Assembly (NCBI GenBank): GCA_045596925.1
Contig: JAZODH010000016.1
Location: forward strand, 1 to 36,604
DNA: 36,604 nt
Direction: 5' to 3'
DNA from: SIG710 sp045596925
Lineage (GTDB): Bacteria; Bacillota; Clostridia; Oscillospirales; CAG-272
The translations under genes were made by a program, and so were the position numbers. The notes under the pieces are model-generated. The model was not told where the DNA came from. It did no database searches and saw only the letters and a program-made list of their open reading frames with translations. The first letter of the stretch is position 1, and each line of letters begins with the position of its first letter. This document shows, piece by piece, positions 23,403-31,674 of this stretch.

Positions 23403-24416
23403 ATGGCATGGTACAATCTGTCGGGCGAAAGCCCAGATACTGTTATCAGTACCCGCGTGCGCTTTGCTCGAAACCTGGCGGGATACAATTTTGACAGCAC
23501 TCTTGGCGAAAAAGAGGCACGGGAAATAATCGAAAAAATATCCGATATTTTCACACCTGCTCTCGGATTTGAGCGCATAGACCTGAACGAAAAAAACAAG
23601 CTGGAGGCTCTTTCTTACGTAGAAAAGCATTTTATCAGCCGTGAGTTTGCCGCAAAGAAGTCTCCTCACGCCTTGCTTCTCTGCGAAAAATTCAACACTG
23701 CGGTCATGGTCTGCGAGGAGGATCACGTGAGACTTCAGACGATTCTCCCGGGACTGGCACTCAGCGAAGCATACGAGGACCTTTGCCGTTTTGACGATCT
23801 GCTTGACGGCAGTGTTGAGGTGGCATACGACGAACGTTTGGGATATCTTACCCATTGCCCCACAAACCTGGGCACGGGTATGAGAGCGTCTGTCATGATG
23901 TTCCTGCCCGCACTCACCATGGCAAATCAGATCGGCGGCATCGCCTCTCAGCTCTCAAAGATCGGACTTACTATCAGAGGAATGTACGGGGAGGGCTCGG
24001 AAAGCCGAGGCTCGCTCTACCAGATATCAAACCAGGTGACACTTGGGGTCAGCGAGGAGGAAACTATCCGCAAGCTGGGCGAGATCGTGGCGCAGATAAG
24101 CAACCGCGAGCGAAAGCTCCGCACCGCCCTCAAGGAAGAACGCTTTGACATGCTGAAGGACAAGGTGCTTCGCGCCGAGGGAACATTGAGATACGCACAT
24201 ATGCTCTCGTCAGCTGAGGCAACCGAGCTCTTCTCGCTCGTGAGACTCGGAATAGCTCTCGGAATCGTCGAGGACGTTGATTACTCTGCACTGAGCAGGA
24301 TCTTGGTGGAGACATCCCCTGCGACCCTTACGCTGACAAGCGAGGAACGTCCAAAGGACGATGCGGAGAGAGATATTGCCCGTGCCGCAAAAATAAAGGC
24401 GGTATTGCCTATGTAA
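23403..24416 (+). CDS. mcsB: Protein arginine kinase McsB
   Basis: A 337-aa guanidino-kinase-type protein arginine kinase. It marks proteins with phospho-arginine for ClpC-ClpP degradation and inactivates CtsR. Visible signatures are STRVRFARNL near residue 14, the nucleotide-binding ASVMMFLPAL, and SESRGSLYQISNQVTLG. The C-terminal RDIARA matches the RDxxRA phospho-arginine sensing motif. AAGGAGGAGG precedes the ATG, one base after the mcsA stop. Confidence 0.97.
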   Translation: MAWYNLSGESPDTVISTRVRFARNLAGYNFDSTLGEKEAREIIEKISDIFTPALGFERIDLNEKNKLEALSYVEKHFISREFAAKKSPHALLLCEKFNTAVMVCEEDHVRLQTILPGLALSEAYEDLCRFDDLLDGSVEVAYDERLGYLTHCPTNLGTGMRASVMMFLPALTMANQIGGIASQLSKIGLTIRGMYGEGSESRGSLYQISNQVTLGVSEEETIRKLGEIVAQISNRERKLRTALKEERFDMLKDKVLRAEGTLRYAHMLSSAEATELFSLVRLGIALGIVEDVDYSALSRILVETSPATLTLTSEERPKDDAERDIARAAKIKAVLPM

Positions 24417-24439
24417 ATTAAGAAACGGAAGGATAGAAT

Positions 24440-26899
24440 ATGAATCGTTTTACACAAAAAGCGCAGAACACCCTTAACCGAGCTTTGGCTGTTGCTCGGG
24501 AAATGGGTCACACATATATCGGCTCCGAGCATCTCTTGCTGGGGCTTCTCGGAGAGCAGGACAGCATTGCCGAAAAACTGCTGACCAAGAACGGAGCCGA
24601 GCTTGAGGCGGTAAAGAACGCCGTTGAAGAAATGGTGGGACGAGGCTCTCAGACCTTCGTCAGCGCCGCCGACATGACCCCGAGGACCAAGAAGATAATC
24701 GAAGGCTCGGCATACGAATCTATGCGCCACGGGCAGAACTATATCGGCACGGAGCACCTGCTCCTTGCAATTCTAAACGAGAGCGACTGCGTGGCTGTAA
24801 AGATACTCACCGAGCTTGGTATTGACACCGCCGACCTTCGGGAGGAGCTGACCAATTATTTCGGCGAGATATCCCGTCCTGCACAGTCCGGCATGGGCGA
24901 GAGCGACGTGAAGACCGCAAAAGGGTCAAAGAAGTCGAATATCAAGGGGTGTCCCACCCTTTCGAACTTCGGCCGCGACCTGACCGACCTTGCAAAGCAG
25001 GGAAAGATCGACCCCATAATCGGGCGCGACCGGGAGACTGAGCGCGTGATCCAGATACTTTCCCGCAGGACAAAGAATAACCCCTGCCTCATTGGTGAGC
25101 CGGGCGTTGGTAAGACCGCTGTTGTGGAGGGACTTGCTCAAAAAATAGCCGACGGAAGCATACCCGAAACGCTCAGGGATAAGACCGTCATCGCCCTTGA
25201 TATCCCCGCCATGATCGCGGGCGCAAAATATCGCGGTGAGTTTGAGGAACGCATGAAAAACGTAATGGACGAGGTCTCAAAGAACCCGAACATTATCCTT
25301 TTCATCGACGAGATACACACCATCGTCGGCGCAGGCGCCGCCGAGGGCGCGGTGGACGCTGCGAACATCATCAAGCCCGCTCTGGCAAGAGGCGAGATGC
25401 AGCTCATCGGCGCTACCACTATCGCCGAATACCGCGGTCACATCGAAAAGGACGCCGCCCTTGAGCGCCGTTTCCAGTCGGTTATGGTAAACGAGCCGTC
25501 AAGTGAAGAATCTGTCGAGATAATTCGAGGGCTTCGTGATAAATACGAGGCACACCACTCTCTGAAAATCTCCGACGAGGCGATAAAAGCCGCAGTGGAG
25601 CTGTCGGTTCGCTATATCCAGGACAGATACCTGCCGGACAAGGCAATCGACCTTGTAGATGAGGCGGCATCGAGGATCAGAATTTCTTCTATCACATCTC
25701 CCTCGGACGTAAAGGAGCTTGAGGAAAAGCTGAAGGAGATCTCCCGAAACAAGGAGGAAGCCGTCAGCTCACAGGACTTCGAGCGTGCCGCGGCATTACG
25801 TGACGAGGAAAAGAAGCTGACCGAGGAATACGAGGAAAAGAAGTCCGCATGGGAGAAGGCCAGCAGCCGCACAGAGCTGACACTTACCGAAAACGACATT
25901 GCCGACGTTGTGACCCAGTGGACGGGCATTCCCGTCAGCCGTCTCCTTGAGGGAGAGGGCGAGAAGCTCCTTCGCCTGGAGGAGACTCTCAAAGCCAAGG
26001 TTATCGGTCAGGACAGCGCCATTGAAGTGATTTCAAAGGCGATAAGACGCGGAAGAACGGGACTGAAGGACCCCCGACGTCCTATTGGCTCGTTCATATT
26101 CATCGGTCCTACGGGCGTGGGTAAAACAGAGCTGACAAAAGCGCTGGCCGAGGTCATGTTCGGCGACAGAAACGCCATGCTCCGACTTGATATGTCCGAG
26201 TATATGGAAAAGCACAGCGTTTCGAAGCTCATCGGTTCGCCTCCCGGCTACGTGGGCTACGACGAGGGCGGACAGCTCACCGAAAAAGTGCGCCGTCACC
26301 CATATTCCGTAGTGCTTTTCGACGAGATCGAAAAGGCGCACCCCGACGTGTTCAATATCCTGCTCCAGGTGCTTGAGGACGGTATTTTAACCGACTCTCA
26401 GGGACGCCGTGTGGACTTCAAAAACACAGTTATCATCATGACCTCAAACGCGGGAGCGTCGGCAGCCGAGCAGAGCGCGCGCCAGTTGGGATTTGCGGTG
26501 TCAAACGCCACCGAGGATGAAAAGGTTCAGCGTGAAAAGACAGTAATGAACGCGCTGAAATCCACCTTCCGCCCCGAATTTATCAACCGAATCGACGATA
26601 TAATCATCTTCAACCGCCTGACCCATGAGAGCATCTGTGCTATTGCAGATCTGATGCTCTCTGAGGTTGCAAGCCGCACAAAAGCACTGGGGATTACTCT
26701 TGAATTTGATCCTACGGTCACCGAGCTTGTGGCAAAGGCAGGCTTTGACGATGCCTACGGAGCAAGACCTTTGCGCCGCGCTATTGTCAGACTTGTGGAG
26801 GACACATTTTCTACCGAAATGCTGGAGGGAAAATTCGTCAGCGGCGATATCGCTATGGCAAAAGCCGAGAGCGATTCGGTCGTATTTGAAAAGAGATAA
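24440..26899 (+). CDS. clpC: ATP-dependent Clp protease ATPase subunit ClpC
   Basis: An 819-aa AAA+ unfoldase that feeds substrates to ClpP. Two N-terminal Clp_N repeats (about residues 1-145) bind adaptors and phospho-arginine. AAA+ domain 1 has Walker A GEPGVGKT (219-226) and Walker B ILFIDEIH. The middle domain contains a UVR-like coiled coil (about 420-455). AAA+ domain 2 has GPTGVGKT (556-563) and VLFDEIEKAH. Last gene of the ctsR operon, 23 bp after mcsB and before a strong terminator. All motifs are intact. Confidence 0.98.
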   Translation: MNRFTQKAQNTLNRALAVAREMGHTYIGSEHLLLGLLGEQDSIAEKLLTKNGAELEAVKNAVEEMVGRGSQTFVSAADMTPRTKKIIEGSAYESMRHGQNYIGTEHLLLAILNESDCVAVKILTELGIDTADLREELTNYFGEISRPAQSGMGESDVKTAKGSKKSNIKGCPTLSNFGRDLTDLAKQGKIDPIIGRDRETERVIQILSRRTKNNPCLIGEPGVGKTAVVEGLAQKIADGSIPETLRDKTVIALDIPAMIAGAKYRGEFEERMKNVMDEVSKNPNIILFIDEIHTIVGAGAAEGAVDAANIIKPALARGEMQLIGATTIAEYRGHIEKDAALERRFQSVMVNEPSSEESVEIIRGLRDKYEAHHSLKISDEAIKAAVELSVRYIQDRYLPDKAIDLVDEAASRIRISSITSPSDVKELEEKLKEISRNKEEAVSSQDFERAAALRDEEKKLTEEYEEKKSAWEKASSRTELTLTENDIADVVTQWTGIPVSRLLEGEGEKLLRLEETLKAKVIGQDSAIEVISKAIRRGRTGLKDPRRPIGSFIFIGPTGVGKTELTKALAEVMFGDRNAMLRLDMSEYMEKHSVSKLIGSPPGYVGYDEGGQLTEKVRRHPYSVVLFDEIEKAHPDVFNILLQVLEDGILTDSQGRRVDFKNTVIIMTSNAGASAAEQSARQLGFAVSNATEDEKVQREKTVMNALKSTFRPEFINRIDDIIIFNRLTHESICAIADLMLSEVASRTKALGITLEFDPTVTELVAKAGFDDAYGARPLRRAIVRLVEDTFSTEMLEGKFVSGDIAMAKAESDSVVFEKR

Positions 26900-26936
26900 A
26901 AAGATCCTGTGACCCAACGGGTCACAGGATCTTTTT
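26898..26936. terminator. Bidirectional terminator after clpC
   Basis: A perfect 18-bp stem (26898-26915 with 26919-26936), from the flanking A/T runs through GATCCTGTGACCC, with an AAC loop. It terminates clpC on one strand and the GH123-like gene on the other, whose stop codon lies within the T run. Confidence 0.95.
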
Positions 26937-28638
26937 ATTTATCTGCTATCATTTTATTGACTTCCTCGCGCAACAGCCTGAGGGTTTCACCCGTCGGTAT
27001 CGTATGAGTGTCGATCTTTCCAAGATGCTTTTCGCAAAGTGCAAGGGTAGACTCTCTGCCTACTTTGCTTTCGAGCAGCTTGAGAGCACGCAGGTCGTCC
27101 ATTGCCTCAGCCATAAGCTTTTCGCGGACGGAGGGAACTATAGTTTGCTTTCCTCTTGCAAAAATGGGGTAACAAAGATATGAGGTGCCCGGGTAAAGCT
27201 TGTAAATGCCGGGGGTTGAAGTGGGAGAACCAAAGCCGAAGCTCAGCTGATCGTAATAGTAGTTGTACGCCCACTGAAGGAATCCAAGGGCGTTGTATTT
27301 ATACATCTGTACGCCGAGGACACGGGTCGCGGCGGCTGTGTTGGCAATGTTTCTGCTTGAGGTGTCGGTCTCACCGCCCGTGTAATAAAGCCAGAAGGTA
27401 GGGCAGCGTTCTGTTATCTCGTCACTCATGTGCCCCACGTGGAAAATAGGGTGGTCCACCAGTCCTTCGGTGTAGTACACAATATCCGACATAGCATCGC
27501 AGATCAGATTGCCGCCGAGAAGATCCGCCACCAAATCGTGAGCTTTGCGATAGGACTTGAGGTGCTGCTCTGTACTCGGCTCGTCCGAGATGTGGAAGAT
27601 CACGTTCTTCTCGATCTTTTCTTCCCTTGCGAATTTCAGAAATTCTGTCAGATAAGACCTTATAAAGCCTACGTATTCCTCTCCTGCGGCGTCGGTATCA
27701 AAGCCAAAGAGACGTTTTCCGCTCTTGTCGTATATATTCGGCGCGTGCTCCGCACCCCATTGACTGAACAGGTGACTGTGCTCGAATATTTTGATGCCCT
27801 GCTTTTTTGCATGACGGACAAAACGTCGCATCTTCTCGAACCCGAAAGACCAGCCCTCAGCGGTCTTTTCCACGTCGGTAAGCTGAACGTTCATTCGTTC
27901 CTCGTCAATGGCTGTATCGAGAGGAGGGGTGAAAGAGGGAAGCAGAAGGGTGTTCTGCCGGTGGGCGACCATGTTCTTTACATGCTCGTCAAAAAATTGG
28001 TAAAATGCATTTGAGTAAGGCTTCACACCAAACATGTCGCACACGCAATCAACATGAAACCAGTTGGTGTAATAAGCGGTCTGTTCGGGCAGGGAGTTGT
28101 CGATCACAGAAATGGTGATGATCTCCTCCCCAAGCACGGTGACGGGGTCGTATGCGTCGGTAAGAGTAATCTTCACCTTGTATTCGCCTGCGTCAAGCAC
28201 TTTGCCGTCAGGGTTGACCGTAAACCAGACCGACTGATAAAATTCGTTTGAGGCATTGAGAAGCACCTCGGTGTCCTCTCTGATAAGATCGGGTCCCCAC
28301 ACCGTTTTTATTTTCCTTTTGTCGGGCGCGGCGGGACGCGGCATAAGTATGTCGGGATAAAGTCCGGGGGCGTCCGATTCGTATGCCCGGCTGCCCGGGA
28401 CAGACCTTGTAGCTACAACTGCCACCGTGTCAACTCTCCATGCGCCCATAGGCAGATCGCTCACTGCCGACAGGTTTACCGGCATGATTTTATCCTTGGA
28501 ACGATAAAGCGCCTGAAAGGAAAAGCTGTCGTTTTTCAGCATACTGCCGCAGTCGATCGTGCGACTGTCAAGGCTGTCGTTACGGCGGCCGATGATGTTT
28601 TTGTATTGAGATGAAACTATTTTAAGAAGCTCAGACAT
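26935..28638 (-). CDS. GH123-like glycoside hydrolase (DUF4091)
   Basis: A 567-aa protein without a signal peptide, so probably cytosolic. Residues about 30-180 form a beta-sandwich, and about 190-520 the catalytic barrel once called DUF4091 and now placed in GH123. The known member removes N-acetylgalactosamine from glycans with a neighbouring Asp-Glu pair and substrate assistance. Here the pair is D352-E353 in HISDEP. Other marks are YYTNWFHVDC, FEHSHLFSQWG and PTFWLYYTGG. GGAGG precedes the ATG. The real substrate is uncertain. A cytosolic place would suit small imported oligosaccharides. Confidence 0.83.
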   Translation of the reverse strand: MSELLKIVSSQYKNIIGRRNDSLDSRTIDCGSMLKNDSFSFQALYRSKDKIMPVNLSAVSDLPMGAWRVDTVAVVATRSVPGSRAYESDAPGLYPDILMPRPAAPDKRKIKTVWGPDLIREDTEVLLNASNEFYQSVWFTVNPDGKVLDAGEYKVKITLTDAYDPVTVLGEEIITISVIDNSLPEQTAYYTNWFHVDCVCDMFGVKPYSNAFYQFFDEHVKNMVAHRQNTLLLPSFTPPLDTAIDEERMNVQLTDVEKTAEGWSFGFEKMRRFVRHAKKQGIKIFEHSHLFSQWGAEHAPNIYDKSGKRLFGFDTDAAGEEYVGFIRSYLTEFLKFAREEKIEKNVIFHISDEPSTEQHLKSYRKAHDLVADLLGGNLICDAMSDIVYYTEGLVDHPIFHVGHMSDEITERCPTFWLYYTGGETDTSSRNIANTAAATRVLGVQMYKYNALGFLQWAYNYYYDQLSFGFGSPTSTPGIYKLYPGTSYLCYPIFARGKQTIVPSVREKLMAEAMDDLRALKLLESKVGRESTLALCEKHLGKIDTHTIPTGETLRLLREEVNKMIADK

Positions 28639-28691
28639 AGGAACCTCCGTTGTGTTACTTTGACACAGATTTTGCGGGTTTTGGTTAACTC

Positions 28692-28704
28692 ATCGCACTG
28701 CGAT
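28692..28704. promoter_or_regulatory. 13-bp palindrome at the GH123-like promoter (possible operator)
   Basis: ATCGCA-C-TGCGAT is a perfect odd-centred palindrome that touches the -10 and covers the likely transcription start of the GH123-like gene. The position is typical of a repressor site. The regulator is unknown. Confidence 0.5.
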
Positions 28705-28731
28705 TATATCATAGCGGATAACAAAAGTAAA
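28703..28731 (-). promoter_or_regulatory. Sigma-A promoter of the GH123-like gene
   Basis: On the minus strand, TTTACT (28731-28726) and TATAAT (28708-28703) are 17 bp apart. The leader is about 58 nt. Confidence 0.82.
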
Positions 28732-28819
28732 TACCTAATTAAAAAAGACTTGTGATATTGCGGCAAGAAAAACCATTTGATAAAATTCATAAAAAATTCA
28801 TACATTCGATCTTAAACCG

Positions 28820-28828
28820 TGGTATAAT
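28820..28828 (+). promoter_or_regulatory. Extended -10 promoter of the COG2509-type flavoprotein gene
   Basis: TG-G-TATAAT (28820-28828) is a perfect extended -10. The -35 region is poor; it contains a short direct repeat of AAAATTCATA (two copies around 28783-28802). Transcription would start near 28835, leaving a structured leader of about 88 nt. Confidence 0.7.
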
Positions 28829-28831
28829 GAA

Positions 28832-28897
28832 ACGCAATAGCATGAATATAAAAAGACTATTGCGTGAAAATTCTGTTTTCACGCAATTGTTTTGCGT
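28832..28897 (+). promoter_or_regulatory. Structured 5' leader with mutually exclusive hairpins
   Basis: Four complementary segments alternate: ACGCAATAG (28832-28840), CTATTGCGT (28857-28865), ACGCAA (28881-28886) and TTGCGT (28892-28897). Segment 1 pairs perfectly with 2 over 9 bp. The longest pairing is 2 with 3, a perfect 12-bp stem ATTGCGTGAAAA (28859-28870) with TTTTCACGCAAT (28876-28887). Segment 3 pairs with 4. Pairing 2:3 excludes 1:2 and 3:4, the layout of an RNA switch or attenuator. The segments could also be DNA sites of a dimeric regulator. Confidence 0.6.
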
Positions 28898-28922
28898 AAT
28901 GAAAAAAGAAAGGGAACGTAAC

Positions 28923-30290
28923 ATGAATTTCGACGTTGTTATTATCGGAGCAGGACCGGGCGGTATTTTTGCCGCATACGAGCTTGCTCTGAAGAACAGT
29001 GATCTGAAGATCGCCGTTTTTGAGGCAGGTAATGAGCTTGCAAAGCGCAAATGCCCCATAGACGGAGATAAGATCAAGAGCTGTATAAGCTGTAAGAGCT
29101 GCTCTATCATGAGCGGATTTGGCGGTGCAGGTGCCTTTTCGGACGGAAAATATAATATCACCAATGATTTCGGCGGTACGCTTTTCGAGCATATCGGACG
29201 TGAAAAGGCCCTTGAGCTTATGCGCTACGTTGACGACATCAACATGAAATACGGCGGAGAGGGCACAAAGATGTACTCCACTGCGGGAAGTAAATTCAAG
29301 AAGATCTGTATGCAGAACGGACTTCAGCTTCTGGAAGCCTCCGTTCGTCATCTGGGGACCGATATAAACTATCTTGTGCTTGAAAACATATACAACTTCC
29401 TGCGCGACAAGGCGACCTTCTGTTTCAACACTCCCGTTGAGTCTGTTCGCCGCATTGAAGGCGGTTACGAGGTGGTGGCAGGGGATAAGACCGTCACCTG
29501 TACGGACTGTATCATTTCCGTAGGACGAAGCGGAAGCAGCTGGATGGAGCAGGTCTGCCGCGAGATGGATATTCCCACAATGTCAAACCGTGTGGATATC
29601 GGTGTGCGTGTAGAACTTCCTGCGGTCATTTTCTCGCATCTGACCGACGAGCTTTACGAGAGTAAGATCGTTTACCGTACGGAGAAGTTTGAGGACAGGG
29701 TCCGCACCTTCTGCATGAATCCCCGCGGAATCGTTGTAAATGAAAATACCAACGGGATCATCACCGTAAACGGCCACAGCTACGAGGCCGAGGAGATGAA
29801 AACCGATAATACCAACTTTGCGCTTCTTGTTGCAAAGCATTTTTCCGAGCCGTTCAAGGACAGTAACGGCTACGGCGAGAGCGTCGCGCGGCTTTCAAAT
29901 ATGCTGGGCGGCGGCGTTATCGTTCAGAGATTTGGCGACCTGGTGCGCGGACGACGCAGTACCAAAAACCGCATAGACGAGTGTGTTGTGCGTCCCACCC
30001 TCAAGGCTACACCCGGCGACTTGAGCCTTGTGCTTCCCAAGCGAATCCTTGACGGTATAATCGAGATGATCTACGCACTTGACAAGATCGCTCCCGGCAC
30101 CGCAGGGGACGACACTCTCCTTTACGGCGTTGAGGTCAAGTTCTACAACATGGAGGTTGAGATCAACGAGCGCCTGGAGACCCGTCATAAGGGACTTTAC
30201 GTCATCGGAGACGGAAGCGGAGTGACCCACTCCTTGTCCCACGCATCCGCCAGCGGCGTCCACGTCGCAAGACAGATTCTCGGCGAATAA
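28923..30290 (+). CDS. FAD-dependent dehydrogenase of the COG2509 type
   Basis: A 455-aa flavoprotein. GAGPGG (residues 9-14) is the FAD-binding loop. Near the C-terminus, GLYVIGDGSGVTHSLSHASASG is the second FAD contact usual for the family. A cysteine cluster at C44, C54, C57 and C60, followed by MSGFGGAGAFSDGK, is the signature of this uncharacterised group and may hold an iron-sulfur centre or redox thiols. The start was set at ATG 28923 after GAAAGGGA; a much longer open frame runs back through the leader. The substrate is unknown. It is a single-gene unit with its own leader and terminator. Confidence 0.85.
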   Translation: MNFDVVIIGAGPGGIFAAYELALKNSDLKIAVFEAGNELAKRKCPIDGDKIKSCISCKSCSIMSGFGGAGAFSDGKYNITNDFGGTLFEHIGREKALELMRYVDDINMKYGGEGTKMYSTAGSKFKKICMQNGLQLLEASVRHLGTDINYLVLENIYNFLRDKATFCFNTPVESVRRIEGGYEVVAGDKTVTCTDCIISVGRSGSSWMEQVCREMDIPTMSNRVDIGVRVELPAVIFSHLTDELYESKIVYRTEKFEDRVRTFCMNPRGIVVNENTNGIITVNGHSYEAEEMKTDNTNFALLVAKHFSEPFKDSNGYGESVARLSNMLGGGVIVQRFGDLVRGRRSTKNRIDECVVRPTLKATPGDLSLVLPKRILDGIIEMIYALDKIAPGTAGDDTLLYGVEVKFYNMEVEINERLETRHKGLYVIGDGSGVTHSLSHASASGVHVARQILGE

Positions 30291-30299
30291 AAATAGGTG

Positions 30300-30333
30300 T
30301 CCCCTTGATGCTTGAAGCATCAAGGGGATTTTT
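30300..30333 (+). terminator. Terminator of the flavoprotein gene
   Basis: CCCCTTGATGC (30301-30311) pairs with GCATCAAGGGG (30317-30327) and is followed by ATTTTT. It stands 10 bp after the stop codon. Confidence 0.92.
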
Positions 30334-30336
30334 CTC

Positions 30337-30365
30337 TTGAAAAAAATTTATCCTTGTGGTATACT
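30337..30365 (+). promoter_or_regulatory. Promoter of the HAD-GNAT gene pair
   Basis: TTGAAA (30337-30342), a 17-bp spacer and TATACT (30360-30365), with an extended -10 TG-G. Confidence 0.85.
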
Positions 30366-30392
30366 GAATATAACGAAATTTCGGGAGCGATT

Positions 30393-31157
30393 ATGAAATA
30401 CACCGATCTGATTTTTGATCTTTACGGAACTCTTATTGATATTCACACAGAGGAAAACGATCTTGTTTGGGAGAAGTGCGCCGTCTTCTTCGGTTTTTGC
30501 GGAGTTCACATAACGGGTGCGGAACTGAGAGACAGATTTTTGGAAGAGATGGCTTCCCGCGAAGCCCGGGCAGGGCAGAGCTACGAGTGCTTTCCCGAGA
30601 TCCCCTTTGAGACGGTCATAAGCCGGCTTTTGCGCGAAGGCGGAGTCACGGAAAACGCCGATTCTCTGGGGATACAGGCATCACAGCTTTTCCGCATTTC
30701 GTCTATCGAATATATTCGCCGCTACCCCAAGGTCACGGAGGCTCTGGCTCGCTTGCGTGAAAAGGGCTGCCGCCTGTGGCTTCTCAGCAACGCCCAACGG
30801 GTCTTTACCGCCTATGAGCTTCGGCATCTTGGTCTTGACCGTGCATTTGACGGCATCTATCTGTCCTCGGACTACGGCTGCCGAAAGCCCGACATCCGTT
30901 TTTTCAATGCGCTTTTAACAGAGCAAAAGATCGATCCTGCCCGTTGCCTTATGATCGGCAACGACCGTCGGACGGACATTGAAGGCGCGAAGATAGCAGG
31001 CATTGCGACCCTGTATATGCACACGGCTCTGACCCCTTGGGATCAGGTCCCCGCGGACACAGCCCTCCATCCCGACCGTGCCCCTGCAGAGTGTCGAAAT
31101 TTCGAATTTGAGGGCGATAATTGGGACGAATTGGTAAGTCTCATTGAAAGACTGTAA
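30393..31157 (+). CDS. HAD family hydrolase
   Basis: A 254-aa haloacid-dehalogenase-fold enzyme. Motif I is FDLYGT: the nucleophile D9 is present, but the second Asp of the phosphatase DxD is Tyr11, as in 2-haloacid dehalogenases and some uncharacterised HADs. Motif II is LLSNAQ, motif III the lysine in CRKPD, and motif IV GNDRRTDIEG. An alpha-helical cap occupies about residues 15-100. The start at ATG 30393 follows GGGAG; the frame upstream overlaps the terminator and promoter. The substrate is unknown. It is probably co-transcribed with the acetyltransferase gene 18 bp downstream. Confidence 0.88.
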   Translation: MKYTDLIFDLYGTLIDIHTEENDLVWEKCAVFFGFCGVHITGAELRDRFLEEMASREARAGQSYECFPEIPFETVISRLLREGGVTENADSLGIQASQLFRISSIEYIRRYPKVTEALARLREKGCRLWLLSNAQRVFTAYELRHLGLDRAFDGIYLSSDYGCRKPDIRFFNALLTEQKIDPARCLMIGNDRRTDIEGAKIAGIATLYMHTALTPWDQVPADTALHPDRAPAECRNFEFEGDNWDELVSLIERL

Positions 31158-31175
31158 AAAGGCAAGGAGATAAAA

Positions 31176-31622
31176 ATGCTTTCCTATGTAACCTTGCGGG
31201 AATCTCCCGAACTTGAGAGCTGTGCCGCTCAATGGTTTCACTCAAAATGGGGAGTGCCCGAAAAAGCCTACCTTGAATGTATGGACGCATATTTGCAGGG
31301 TAAGACCGAATACGGCTGGTATCTTTGCGTGAATGGAGATGAAATAGTGGGCGGTCTCGGTGTCATCGAGAACGATTTTCATGACAGAACTGACCTTTTT
31401 CCGAACGTATGTGCCGTTTACACCGAGGAAAAATACCGCGGGCAGGGAATTGCCGGGCGATTGCTCAACATGGCGGTGGAGGACTTGAGAACGAAAGGCA
31501 TCTCGCCTGTTTATCTTGTGACCGACCACACGGGCTTTTACGAAAAATACGGCTGGGAGTTTTTCTGCACCGTTCAGTGCAGCGGCGAGGATCACCTGTC
31601 GAGAATGTATATCCACAAATAA
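31176..31622 (+). CDS. GNAT family N-acetyltransferase
   Basis: A 148-aa acetyltransferase with the acetyl-CoA-binding motif A RGQGIAGRLL (about residues 89-98), preceded by the VCAVYTEEKY beta strand and followed by FYEKYGWEF. The substrate is unknown. AAGGAG precedes the ATG. It is second in an operon with a HAD hydrolase and ends at a terminator shared with the ABC operon. Confidence 0.9.
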   Translation: MLSYVTLRESPELESCAAQWFHSKWGVPEKAYLECMDAYLQGKTEYGWYLCVNGDEIVGGLGVIENDFHDRTDLFPNVCAVYTEEKYRGQGIAGRLLNMAVEDLRTKGISPVYLVTDHTGFYEKYGWEFFCTVQCSGEDHLSRMYIHK

Positions 31623-31624
31623 AG

Positions 31625-31669
31625 AAAACGGATACTCAATGCCTTTCGGCAAAGTGTATCCGTTTTTTT
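31625..31669. terminator. Bidirectional terminator between the GNAT gene and the ABC operon
   Basis: AAAACGGATAC (31625-31635) pairs with GTATCCGTTTT (31656-31666), with an inner GCC-TTTC-GGC hairpin (31641-31650) and a seven-T run. The A run on the other side serves the convergent ATPase gene. Confidence 0.92.
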
Positions 31670-31674
31670 AGAAA

